From Pseudomonadales bacterium (GTDB lineage: Bacteria > Pseudomonadota > Gammaproteobacteria > Pseudomonadales > Azotimanducaceae), in assembly GCA_028281005.1 (NCBI GenBank), contig JANQKS010000026.1, forward strand, positions 69,300 through 109,428: DNA of 40,129 nt, read 5' to 3'. Each line of letters begins with the position of its first letter. Positions within the stretch are counted from its first letter, which is position 1. Shown piece after piece: positions 1 through 9,001 of the stretch. Both the position numbers and the translations under genes were made by a program. A model generated the notes under the pieces. That model was not told where the DNA came from. It saw nothing but the letters and a program-made list of their open reading frames with translations, and made no database searches.

Positions 1-5
1 ATCAT

Positions 6-453
6 TCACTGAGCCTTATGAGCAGCCTGACCCTGTGGTGCGCGCGGATAGACAACCATGCGCGTCTCCACGCCAACACGTTTAAGCGCCCGATAGAATG
101 CGGTTCCTTGTCCTAACGGCACGCGCGCATTCGCCGCCCCGTGTTGAATTAGTGCAGGTGTGGCGGCGCAGGTCGGAGCCATCTGTGGCCGCGGTGTAAA
201 CGGTACTACGATACACACTTTCATCATCCGTCATGACCGCGCGAGCGACGCTGAATGCGATGCGCTCACCATCCGGAGACGGGACCACGTCGAGGATTCG
301 ATGCCCCTGCATCATGTTGGCAGGTGTCCAGTGTGATTCCTCGGCAGCCGCGGTGAGCGATGTCCCAGTTGTAACCAAAGGAGTGGCAAGAAAAAACGTG
401 GAAATAAAAGCAGCGGCGATGAATAAAGGATTCATCAGCGTGGTGTTGCGCAT
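6..453 (-). pseudogene. S9-family (prolyl oligopeptidase-like) peptidase remnant, large internal deletion
   Basis: Two reading frames on the minus strand add up to the two ends of one protein. From 453 downward there is a signal peptide (hydrophobic stretch at residues 8-27), then the start of a beta-propeller peptidase with the phrase VPSPDGERIAFSV and an aspartate-rich strand. Near position 168-172 the sense switches to another frame that reads TPALIQHGAANARVP and ends VVYPRAPQG, which is the typical C-terminal segment of S9 alpha/beta-hydrolase peptidases around the catalytic Asp/His. About 500 residues of propeller and hydrolase core, including the catalytic Ser, are missing between the two. 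An intact protein would have been exported and have cleaved peptides. The relic is divergent from the phosphatase gene that follows. The family call rests on motif recognition; the deletion and frame change are seen directly. Confidence 0.7.
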
Positions 454-612
454 GACGCTCTCCCGGCTGTGTCAGATCACTCCCCGAAGCGCTAACTTAG
501 AGGAAGCGTTTAACAAGGTAAACCGGTTGCCAGAAGCTGCGTGAGCGGCGTTTGCCTGTTAACCTGCTTTAGCCATGCGACCGGTGATGCCGAACAGGAG
601 TTTTTTACCCCC

Positions 613-1074
613 ATGGGTTCACTCAGTGAAATTCGAAACTTTATTCAGCTGACCGAAGATGTCGGCACCGCTGGCCAGCCCCGGCCTGAACAGTTTGCAG
701 ATATCGCGGCGGCCGGCTATGGCGCGGTGATCAACTTGGCCATGCACGACTCGGATAACGCGGTGCCTGAAGAAGGTAATCTGGTTGCCGCCGAGGGAAT
801 GTGTTACTTCCACCTGCCGGTGGACTTTGCTGCACCGAACGCAACCCACGCTCGTCTGTTTTTTGATTTGATGCAAACCCTCGCACCACGCAAAATATTT
901 GTGCACTGCGCCCTAAATCTGCGGGTATCAGCCTTTATGTACCTGTATCTGCGGCATGTGAGAGGGTTAGACGAAGAAGCGGCGCGGTCGCCCTTGATTG
1001 CCAAATGGGAGCCAAAGATGGATACCGTTTGGCAGGATTTTTTACGCCTGCAGCCCGAACAGCTGGGGCTTTAG
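613..1074 (+). CDS. DUF442/beta-lactamase-hydrolase-like (tyrosine phosphatase fold) protein
   Basis: A 153-residue cytoplasmic protein. The N-terminal phrase TAGQPRPEQFADIAAAGY and the segment KIFVHCALNLRVSAFMYLY place it in the COG3453-type cysteine-phosphatase-like family. The would-be catalytic loop has His98, Cys99 and Arg104, so the spacing is C-X4-R rather than the classical C-X5-R; I recall similar loops in this subfamily, so it may not be a defect. I chose the ATG at 613 because the conserved domain begins right there and a CAGGAG lies upstream (12 nt away, rather long). A GTG at 541 in the same frame would add 24 residues that look unlike the family. The substrate is unknown. A weak hairpin (AGCCC at 1052, GGGCT at 1066) followed by a T-rich tract may end the transcript. 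Confidence 0.8.
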   Translation: MGSLSEIRNFIQLTEDVGTAGQPRPEQFADIAAAGYGAVINLAMHDSDNAVPEEGNLVAAEGMCYFHLPVDFAAPNATHARLFFDLMQTLAPRKIFVHCALNLRVSAFMYLYLRHVRGLDEEAARSPLIAKWEPKMDTVWQDFLRLQPEQLGL

Positions 1075-1089
1075 TGTTTTTTGTTAAGT

Positions 1090-1539
1090 TCAGTTCAGGG
1101 CCGCGGAGATACTTGCTGCGGTTTGCGGGCCGATTAACACGTCGTGCACTTCACGCTCTGGGTTAATGATCACCGTCATCGGCAGCTGCTCCGCGCGGTT
1201 GTAGCCGAAACGCTGCTGGGGGTCCGCCAGCAGCACCGGGAAGTCGATCTCCATGCGCTCAATCACTTCATTAAGTTTCGGCGGTTGAATGTTGTCGTAA
1301 TTGACACCCAGAACCACCATGCCGTTGGCGATACGGTCTTCGTGTAACTCGTTTAGTTCTGGAATTTCGTGCCGGCATGGGCCACACCACTCGGCCCAAT
1401 AGTTGATGACCAGCCAGCGATCTTGCCAGTGGGACATCTGGGTATTGCTGCCGTCAGCCAGCCTAATTTGTTCTTCGGGCATACACCCGGCACTGCTTAT
1501 AGACAAAGCGACACACACACAGACAAATAGTTTTTTCAT
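1090..1539 (-). CDS. TlpA/ResA-like thioredoxin-fold lipoprotein
   Basis: A 149-residue thiol-disulfide protein expected at the periplasmic face of the inner or outer membrane. The first 18 residues are a signal sequence ending SSAGC, so Cys19 is a probable lipidation site; Ser at position -3 makes the lipobox slightly atypical. The thioredoxin motif WCGPC has the redox cysteines Cys52 and Cys55, preceded by VINYWAEW as in TlpA/ResA proteins, and the cis-proline segment QLPMTVI is present. The likely role is reduction of periplasmic disulfides, for example in cytochrome c or envelope protein maturation. Its start codon overlaps the stop of the upstream yihY gene (ATGA, 1536-1539), so the two are probably translationally coupled. 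The same pairing occurs in the homologous Pseudomonas region. Confidence 0.88.
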   Translation of the reverse strand: MKKLFVCVCVALSISSAGCMPEEQIRLADGSNTQMSHWQDRWLVINYWAEWCGPCRHEIPELNELHEDRIANGMVVLGVNYDNIQPPKLNEVIERMEIDFPVLLADPQQRFGYNRAEQLPMTVIINPEREVHDVLIGPQTAASISAALN

Positions 1540-2777
1540 GTTGTAAATACCAGATCCAAGCTGACGGACATCTCGTTGGAGCCAAATTGCGTTATCGACA
1601 TGAGCGGCTCGACGATACGCGGCATGTCTTTGATTTCTTTAAGGCGCTCTAGTTCCAGCCCATCGGGTAAACGTTGGTACAGATCCCACAGCGTAACAGC
1701 CTTTAAGCTGCGCCCTAACATCCAATGTTCTTCATCAGTTTGCCCAAGCAGTTTGAGTTCTTGAAATACGCCGAACACGCGATCGTGTTCCTCTTGGTTT
1801 AAAGACACCATCAGGTTGATTTCGCGGTCGGTGACCGAGCGCCCGTCCAAGTGGGCTTCATGCAGCAAACGTAGTACGCGCGCGGCTTTGATCATTAACG
1901 GTTCTCTGGAAGCATCGTCTTCTTGAGCCAGCGACAACGAACGCACAAAAATTGCGCCGCCCAATACGATGACCCAAACCAGATACAGCCACAGTAGAAA
2001 TACCGGCACTGCTGCGAAGGTGCCGTATACCGCGTCGTAAGAAAACCATTTTGAGGTCTGCGCAAACAAGGCAAACGCCGTCTGAAACACCAACATCGTG
2101 ACAAAGCCGCCAAACAACGCGTGGTTAAACGGCACATGGCAATTGGGGACCGCGTAATACAGCACTGTAAAACCCGCGATGCTCAACAACACCGGGAGAT
2201 AACCCAGCAGGATTTCGCCTAAACCGAACGCGTCGAGATCCGAGACCAAAGGTAGGCTCAACAGGTACAAACTCGACAGCATCCCGGCCACCACACAGGC
2301 GGGCCCTAAAGACAGCACGCCCCAATACAGCAAAAACCGCTGTAAGCCGCGACGTGGATCGGGCACATGCCAAATGGTGTTAAAACTCTTTTCGATGGTG
2401 ACCAACATCAAAAACGACGTCACAAACAGAAAGATAAAACCCACCGCGGTTAGGTTACGTGCGCGGTCGGCAAATTCGCTGAGTTTCTCCTGCACTACAT
2501 CGGAACTTCCGGGGACAAAATTCTGGAAGATGAAGCTTTGCACCTGCTCGCCGATGTGGGCGTACTCCGGCAAGATGGAAAAGAACGTGTAGGTGACCGT
2601 CATCAGCGGCACCACGGCAAACAAAGTGGTGTAAGTCAGCGCGGCGGCGGCCGCCAAGCAGTCGTGCTCCAGAAATTGTCCGACCATGGCTTGCAGGTGC
2701 CAGCGCACAGACCGCCAACCCTCTTCCAGCGACGGCCAGCGTTTGTGTGCCTCTGTCTGCGGCTGTTTATCGGTCAC
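1536..2777 (-). CDS. YihY/BrkB-family inner membrane protein
   Basis: A 413-residue polytopic membrane protein. The N-terminal phrase DCLAAAAALTYTTLFAVVPL is the family hallmark, and about six hydrophobic segments follow up to residue ~265. After that comes a soluble C-terminal region of about 140 residues resembling a winged-helix-like tail (LLHEAHLDGRSVTDREI), as in the longer members of the family. The family was once called ribonuclease BN, but that assignment was withdrawn; the actual function is unknown and transport has been suggested. It is first in a two-gene unit with the thioredoxin lipoprotein, overlapping it by 4 bp, and it is divergent from arsC with only about 55 bp between them, so the two promoters must be close together or overlapping. 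Confidence 0.9.
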   Translation of the reverse strand: MTDKQPQTEAHKRWPSLEEGWRSVRWHLQAMVGQFLEHDCLAAAAALTYTTLFAVVPLMTVTYTFFSILPEYAHIGEQVQSFIFQNFVPGSSDVVQEKLSEFADRARNLTAVGFIFLFVTSFLMLVTIEKSFNTIWHVPDPRRGLQRFLLYWGVLSLGPACVVAGMLSSLYLLSLPLVSDLDAFGLGEILLGYLPVLLSIAGFTVLYYAVPNCHVPFNHALFGGFVTMLVFQTAFALFAQTSKWFSYDAVYGTFAAVPVFLLWLYLVWVIVLGGAIFVRSLSLAQEDDASREPLMIKAARVLRLLHEAHLDGRSVTDREINLMVSLNQEEHDRVFGVFQELKLLGQTDEEHWMLGRSLKAVTLWDLYQRLPDGLELERLKEIKDMPRIVEPLMSITQFGSNEMSVSLDLVFTT

Positions 2778-2832
2778 CGTAGCATCCTCGCCTCAGCGCT
2801 TTATACTCTCGGTTCTACAGCCAGTGCGTTTA

Positions 2833-3207
2833 ATGATCATGACTGCAACATACACTATTTATCACAACCCTCGTTGTTCTAAATCACGCCAGACCTTGGC
2901 GCTGCTTGAGGAGCACAATATTACGCCGACCGTGGTGGAATATCTCAACCATCCGCCCGACGCGGATACCCTGGCGGAGCTGCTGAGTTTGCTCGAGATC
3001 AGCCCGCGGCAGCTCATGCGCACGAAGGAAGCAGAATACAAAGCGGCCCAGTTGGACGACACCGCCAAGACGGATGCGCAATTGATTGCGGGTATGGTGG
3101 CGAACCCCAAGGTGATAGAGCGCCCCGTTGTGGTACGGCGCGATGCCGCAGGTGCGCGCGCGGTGGTTGGTCGACCGCCGGAAAACGTACTGGCGCTGAT
3201 TGACTAA
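2833..3207 (+). CDS. arsC: ArsC-family arsenate reductase (glutaredoxin type)
   Basis: A protein of about 124 residues with the ArsC/Spx fold. It begins YTIYHNPRCSKSRQTLALL, with the catalytic cysteine in the CSKSR loop (Cys15 from this start), and continues with ERPVVVRRD near the C-terminus, the arginine-bearing segment of the family. Arsenate would be reduced to arsenite using glutathione and glutaredoxin. No arsB, arsR or arsH gene is adjacent, so a housekeeping thiol-redox role is possible; the position next to wrbA and yihY is conserved in Pseudomonas. The start is uncertain: ATG at 2833 or at 2839, neither with a strong Shine-Dalgarno. Upstream extension of the frame (from 2686) runs antisense through yihY and is rejected. 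Confidence 0.88.
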   Translation: MIMTATYTIYHNPRCSKSRQTLALLEEHNITPTVVEYLNHPPDADTLAELLSLLEISPRQLMRTKEAEYKAAQLDDTAKTDAQLIAGMVANPKVIERPVVVRRDAAGARAVVGRPPENVLALID

Positions 3208-3216
3208 CGGGAGTGC

Positions 3217-3364
3217 TAGGGTGCCTCCCGAAGGGCGCGTCATACGGCGCCTGTGGACTTCGTTGCGCCCCTTGGCAAGGTACCTACATTACCGGCGGAT
3301 CGCGCCTCGCCACAGACACGGTATGACACGCTGAGCACATGAGACTTATTCTTAAGGTACCCTA
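3217..3364 (+). repeat. MITE-like repeat, copy 1 (diverged)
   Basis: The right half (from about 3310) matches the copy at 30361-30463 closely: GCCACAGAC, then GTATGACACGCTGAGCACAT, then GAGACTTAT. The left end TAGGGTGCCTC and right end GGTACCCTA are degenerate versions of the terminal inverted repeats. The element also has an internal inverted repeat, with GTCATACGGCGCCTGTGG (3239-3256) facing CCACAGACACGGTATGAC (3311-3328). It ends one base before the start codon of the next gene, and its degenerate right end holds AAGG at 3354-3357, eight bases from that ATG, so the element seems to supply the ribosome-binding site. Confidence 0.75.
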
Positions 3365-3365
3365 A

Positions 3366-4354
<989 letters not shown>

Positions 4355-4389
4355 ACTTAAGCCTTAACACTTAGGAGTACAGACGGAGT

Positions 4390-5571
4390 ATGTCTGAGCA
4401 GCAACCATCTTCCCCGCCCCAGCCCCCGCCGGAAGCAGCGCCGGTGGGTCCTTACCAGTACTACCAACACTTACGTGATCAACAGCCGGTAGCACAGCTG
4501 GAGGCCGACGGGCCGTATCAAGTGGCCCGGCACGCTGACGTCATGACGGTGTTGCGCGATCACACCACGTTTTCCTCGGATGTGTCCCTGCGTCCGGCGG
4601 AAGAACGCGCCGCCCCATCGATGCTGTTCAGCGACCCGCCGGTGCACCATCGCCTGCGCAAACTGGTCAGCTACGCTTTTAAGCCCGGTCACATAGAAGC
4701 TCAACGTGATTTGATTCATGCGCGCTGCGAAGAGTTGATGAGCAAAATGATCACCCAGCGTGAGGTGGAGCTGGTGGAGGCGCTGGCCGCACCGCTGCCG
4801 GTGGTGGTCATCGCTACTATGTTAGGTGTTGAGGAAGGTGATATCCGTCAATTTAAGCATTGGTCTGACACCATCTTTTCCAACATCGGGGACATTCTGT
4901 TTGCTGAACCGAGCGCGGAGGTGGTGCAAGCAGGCACCGAGCTGGACGCTTACTTCCTGGAACGCATTGAAGAGTTACGCCGCCAGCCGGTGGACCATGT
5001 CTTAGGCCGTTTGGTGGAGACCGAAACCGAAGACGGCAAGTTGAGCGATGAGGAGCTGCTGAGTTTTTGCCGCCTGCTGCTGATTGCGGGCAACGAAACC
5101 ACAACCGGTCTGATCACAGCCGCGGTGCGCATATTCCATGAGTTTCCGTGGACTTTTGCGCGTCTGCAGCAGGAACCGAACCTTATTCGCCCCTTCATCG
5201 AAGAGTGCCTGCGTTTCTACTCTCCGTTTTCAGCCACCGTCAGACGCACCACCTGCGATACCGAACTGGCTGGTGTAGCCATCCCCAAGGGTGCGCTGAT
5301 GTTGCCGTTGATTGCGTCCGCCAACCGCGATGAGCGTGTGTTTGAGAACGCTGATGAGTTTGTCATTGAGCGCGATCCCAACCCCCATGTGGCGTTTGGA
5401 TTTGGCATCCACAATTGTCTCGGCGCACATCTGGCGCGTCTGGAAGGGGAAATTGCGGTGGCCTCCATGTTGTCGCACCTGCGCAGTATCCGTTTTGCTC
5501 AAGGCGAAGCCCCTGAGCCTGGCCAGTTAGGCGGGCCAAGCTCTCTGCGGGTGGTGTTGGAAGCGGCCTAA
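4390..5571 (+). CDS. Cytochrome P450
   Basis: A 393-residue soluble bacterial P450. The oxygen-binding I-helix motif is AGNETTTG, the ExxR pair is in EECLRFYSP, and the haem loop FGFGIHNCLGAHLARLE places the thiolate ligand at Cys343. The first 25 residues are proline/glutamine-rich and probably disordered. The family inserts one oxygen atom from O2 into a substrate and needs electrons from a ferredoxin and reductase, neither of which is encoded nearby. The sequence does not look like CYP153, so it differs from the second P450 at 30.5 kb; its substrate cannot be told from sequence. It is 36 bp after the DUF2069 gene in the same direction, possibly co-transcribed. GGAG precedes the ATG closely. 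Confidence 0.93.
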   Translation: MSEQQPSSPPQPPPEAAPVGPYQYYQHLRDQQPVAQLEADGPYQVARHADVMTVLRDHTTFSSDVSLRPAEERAAPSMLFSDPPVHHRLRKLVSYAFKPGHIEAQRDLIHARCEELMSKMITQREVELVEALAAPLPVVVIATMLGVEEGDIRQFKHWSDTIFSNIGDILFAEPSAEVVQAGTELDAYFLERIEELRRQPVDHVLGRLVETETEDGKLSDEELLSFCRLLLIAGNETTTGLITAAVRIFHEFPWTFARLQQEPNLIRPFIEECLRFYSPFSATVRRTTCDTELAGVAIPKGALMLPLIASANRDERVFENADEFVIERDPNPHVAFGFGIHNCLGAHLARLEGEIAVASMLSHLRSIRFAQGEAPEPGQLGGPSSLRVVLEAA

Positions 5572-5708
5572 ACCCTCGCACAAGCGCTGCTGCAAAAAAG
5601 AGCCGCCAACAAGGCCAACAAGGTTGCGCGAGGTGATGGCTAAGACAACATAGAGCATAGCCGCGGGGAAGCGTTAGTATGGGCGGCTAAGAACAAGAGG
5701 GGACGGCA

Positions 5709-8315
5709 ATGGCTAAGCGGGTCTATCTATTTAGCGAAGGTGGCAAGGACGACCGCGAACTGCTTGGCGGCAAAGGCGCCAACCTGTGTGAAATGACCCG
5801 CCTCGGTTTGCCGGTGCCGTTTGGTTTTGTCATCACCACACCCACGTGTCACGAGTTTTTTGAACGTGGCAACACTTTACCCATGCTGCTGGAACAAGAG
5901 TACCGCGTCGCCTTGGATCTGGTGGAAAAACACATGCAGGCCCGCTTCGGTGATCCGGATAACCCGCTGCTATTTTCCGTACGCTCCGGCGCGCCGGTGT
6001 CCATGCCGGGTATGATGGACACTATTCTAAATCTCGGCTTAAACGACGACATTGTCGAAGGGTTGGCGCGTAAAACCGGCAACCCGCGCTTTGCCTACGA
6101 TTCGTATCGACGCTTTGTCCAGATGTTTGCCAACGTTGTGCTGGGGGTGGAGGGTGAGCTGTTTGAAGAAGCGATCAGCGACTACAAGCAGACGCATAAC
6201 AAAGTGCTCGACGTAGACTTATCCGCCGAGGACTGGCAGGCGGTTATCAAAATTTTTGCCACCATCACGGACTGGCCCCAGGATCCCTTCGAGCAGCTCA
6301 AATTGGCCGTGCAGGCGGTGTTCCTGTCCTGGCACTCACAGCGTGCAAACGTGTACCGGGAAATGAACAACATCCCCAGCACACTCGGCACAGCGGTCTG
6401 CGTACAGGCGATGGTGTTCGGTAATTACGGCGATGACTCCGGCTCCGGCGTTGCCTTCACGCGCGATCCCTCCACCGGCGAAAACCGCTTTTTTGGGGAG
6501 TTTCTGTTTAATGCAGCCGGCGAAGATGTTGTGGCCGGCATCCGCACGCCACAGCCTATTGAGGCGTTGCAACAGTCCCAACCAGAGGTCTACCAACAGC
6601 TGTTCGACACCCAGGCGTTGTTGGAAAAACACTATCGAGATATGCAGGACATCGAATTTACCGTGCAGGAAGGCAAGTTTTACATGTTGCAAACCCGCAG
6701 CGGTAAACGCACCGGACGGGCCTCGGTGAAGATTGCGGTGGACATGGTCAACGAAGGTCTGATCGATGAAAAAGAAGCGCTGTTGCGCGTCTCACCGGAA
6801 CATGTAGAAACTTTCCTGCACCCCATGGTGGATCCGTCCGCCAAGTCTGACATTGTCGCCACTGGGCTGCCGGCGAGCCCCGGTGGCGCTACCGGACAAG
6901 TGGTTTTTTCAGCCGACGAAGCGGTCGAAGTGGCCGCTGACGGCACCGCGGTGGTGCTGGTACGGCGCGAAACCACACCAGAAGATATTCACGGCATGAA
7001 AGCCGCCCAGGGCATATTAACGGAGCTGGGTGGCATGACATCACACGCCGCCGTAGTGGCACGCGGCATGGGCGTGTGCGCCATCACCGGTTGCGGTGCA
7101 TTGTCCATAGACTATCGCGCCGGCACTGCCACCAGCGCTGACGGCATTGTCATATGCCGGGGTGATGTCATCACACTGGATGGCAACAGCGGTGACGTGA
7201 TGTTAGGGGATGTTCCCAAAATCGAAGCCAGCGACAGTGATGACTTCCGGGTGCTGTTGTCATGGGCGGACAAGCACCGGCGTTTGCGAATTCGAGCCAA
7301 CGCAGATACCCAGGAAGATGCGGAACGTGCCCGTGAGCTGGGTGCGGAAGGTATTGGCCTGTGTCGTACGGAGCACATGTTTTTTGAGGCTGAGCGCATC
7401 GCCGCCATGCGCGCCATGATCATGTCCGAGTCCAAAATAGAGCGGCAGCAGCATTTAGACCGTCTTTTGCACTTTCAGCATGAGGACATGGTGGGTTTGT
7501 ATCAGGCCATGGACAATCTGCCGGTGACCATTCGCTTGTTAGACCCACCATTACACGAGTTTCTGCCCCACTCGGATGAAGATTTGGCGTCCATGGCGGC
7601 CAGCGTCGGTAAGCCGGTGGAGAGAATTCGTGAGATCACCGCCAATCTGCGCGAGGTCAATCCAATGCTGGGTTTCCGCGGTTGTCGGCTCTCGGTGGTG
7701 TATCCGGAAATCACCGTGATGCAGGTGCAAGCGATTATTGGTGCCGCCATCGAAGCCACGGAGCGTGGCTACCGTCCTTACCCGGAAATCATGATTCCGC
7801 TAGTGGTTAACGTACGCGAGGTACGGCTCATCAATGACATCATCGAACGCACCATTCACGAAATGGTACAGGACAAAAAAGTCTCGGTGTCTTACAAGAT
7901 AGGCACCATGATGGAAACGCCACGCGCCTGTCTGGGTGCGGATCGCTTAGCGCCGGCGGTGGAATTTATGAGTTTTGGCACCAACGATCTTACGCAAATG
8001 ACCTACGGTTTCTCGCGTGACGATGCCGCGCGCTTTGTTCCCCAATATTTGGATAAAAAGCTGATCGAAACGGACCCTTTTGTGACGTTGGATCAGCGTG
8101 CAGTGGGGCGTCTGATAGAAATGAGTGTGGCGGATTCCAGGGCGCGTAAAAAGGGTATCAAATACGGCATATGCGGTGAGCATGGCGGTGATCCTCGCTC
8201 CATCCGTTTTTGTCATGAACTGGGATTAGACTACGTTTCCTGTAGCCCTTACCGTGTGCCGGTGGCGCGTATTGCTGCCGCACAGGCCAACGTGGCCGTT
8301 GAAATGGGGGGCTGA
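5709..8315 (+). CDS. ppdK: Pyruvate, phosphate dikinase
   Basis: An 868-residue enzyme, the usual length of bacterial PPDK. It interconverts pyruvate, ATP and phosphate with PEP, AMP and pyrophosphate, so it links glycolysis and gluconeogenesis. The N-terminal nucleotide-binding domain begins LGGKGANLCEM and includes SVRSGAPVSMPGMMDTILNLG. The swivelling phosphohistidine domain has GGMTSHAAVVARGMG with His446. The C-terminal PEP/pyruvate barrel has GIGLCRTEHMF and KYGICGEHGGDP with the catalytic Cys822. The start is supported by GAGGGGACGGCA just before the ATG. The leader contains an inverted repeat (TAGCCGC at 5658, GCGGCTA at 5683) of unknown role. No PDRP regulatory kinase gene is adjacent. 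The gene is convergent with the lytic transglycosylase, with 19 bp between the stops. Confidence 0.96.
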   Translation: MAKRVYLFSEGGKDDRELLGGKGANLCEMTRLGLPVPFGFVITTPTCHEFFERGNTLPMLLEQEYRVALDLVEKHMQARFGDPDNPLLFSVRSGAPVSMPGMMDTILNLGLNDDIVEGLARKTGNPRFAYDSYRRFVQMFANVVLGVEGELFEEAISDYKQTHNKVLDVDLSAEDWQAVIKIFATITDWPQDPFEQLKLAVQAVFLSWHSQRANVYREMNNIPSTLGTAVCVQAMVFGNYGDDSGSGVAFTRDPSTGENRFFGEFLFNAAGEDVVAGIRTPQPIEALQQSQPEVYQQLFDTQALLEKHYRDMQDIEFTVQEGKFYMLQTRSGKRTGRASVKIAVDMVNEGLIDEKEALLRVSPEHVETFLHPMVDPSAKSDIVATGLPASPGGATGQVVFSADEAVEVAADGTAVVLVRRETTPEDIHGMKAAQGILTELGGMTSHAAVVARGMGVCAITGCGALSIDYRAGTATSADGIVICRGDVITLDGNSGDVMLGDVPKIEASDSDDFRVLLSWADKHRRLRIRANADTQEDAERARELGAEGIGLCRTEHMFFEAERIAAMRAMIMSESKIERQQHLDRLLHFQHEDMVGLYQAMDNLPVTIRLLDPPLHEFLPHSDEDLASMAASVGKPVERIREITANLREVNPMLGFRGCRLSVVYPEITVMQVQAIIGAAIEATERGYRPYPEIMIPLVVNVREVRLINDIIERTIHEMVQDKKVSVSYKIGTMMETPRACLGADRLAPAVEFMSFGTNDLTQMTYGFSRDDAARFVPQYLDKKLIETDPFVTLDQRAVGRLIEMSVADSRARKKGIKYGICGEHGGDPRSIRFCHELGLDYVSCSPYRVPVARIAAAQANVAVEMGG

Positions 8316-8334
8316 CTAACTGAAGCCAGCTAAA

Positions 8335-8997
8335 CTATTGGTAGCGGCAAGCCCGCAGCCCATAGTTTGCACAGCTGGCTTGCAAGCTGGGCAACTCGTC
8401 GCGTGTCTTGTTGCGCCAGGTTTTTCGCCACGCGCCGATGACCTTCTCCGGATACTTCAAACGCCCACGGCTGCCGTTGTAGCGCGCCAGCGCGTCCACC
8501 AAGTCTCCTTTGGCCACCTCTATGTAATGGGCAAGGATGACGGTGCCATAGCGAATGTTGGTTTCTACCGCGATCAAGTTGTCCTGGGGCCGGCCAATTT
8601 CCAAGCGCCAGAATGGCATCACCTGCATCAACCCTTGGGCGCCGACGCTGGAGACTGCGAAGCGGTTAAAGTGGCTTTCTATCTGCATCACCGCAAGCAC
8701 CAGGTCGGGATCCAGCCCCTGTAAGGAGGCTTCCCGATACACCAGGCGCAGCAACTCCAGCCGCTCGGTTTGGCTGGGCAGATACCGTTGTAAACGCTGG
8801 TCGGAGACTTGCAGCCAAACTTGGGCATCAAAACGGTCTAGATTGTCGTGGTTTTCCGCCAGGCTGTGGGCCAGCCGTTCGCGCAGCACCGGGTCAACTT
8901 CCACGTTTTTGGCTAATGCCGTGGTGCCAATACACACCGTTAGCACCAGACTAAGGAGCGCTTGTACGGAGAGCTTGTTTAAGCGGCTGGTTAACAT
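8335..8997 (-). CDS. SLT-type lytic murein transglycosylase
   Basis: A 220-residue periplasmic enzyme with a signal peptide (hydrophobic core about residues 12-28, cleavage near ALAK). The transglycosylase domain starts at about residue 85, with the catalytic glutamate Glu107 in LAVMQIESHFNRFAVSS, followed by GAQGLMQVMP and later ALARYNGSRG, all standard SLT motifs. It would cleave the glycan strand of peptidoglycan to form 1,6-anhydromuramic ends. It lies 4 bp after proS on the same strand; a lytic transglycosylase in this position is also seen in pseudomonads. It is small, consisting of little more than the catalytic domain and an N-terminal helical segment. Confidence 0.92.
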   Translation of the reverse strand: MLTSRLNKLSVQALLSLVLTVCIGTTALAKNVEVDPVLRERLAHSLAENHDNLDRFDAQVWLQVSDQRLQRYLPSQTERLELLRLVYREASLQGLDPDLVLAVMQIESHFNRFAVSSVGAQGLMQVMPFWRLEIGRPQDNLIAVETNIRYGTVILAHYIEVAKGDLVDALARYNGSRGRLKYPEKVIGAWRKTWRNKTRDELPSLQASCANYGLRACRYQ

Positions 8998-9001
8998 CGG
9001 C

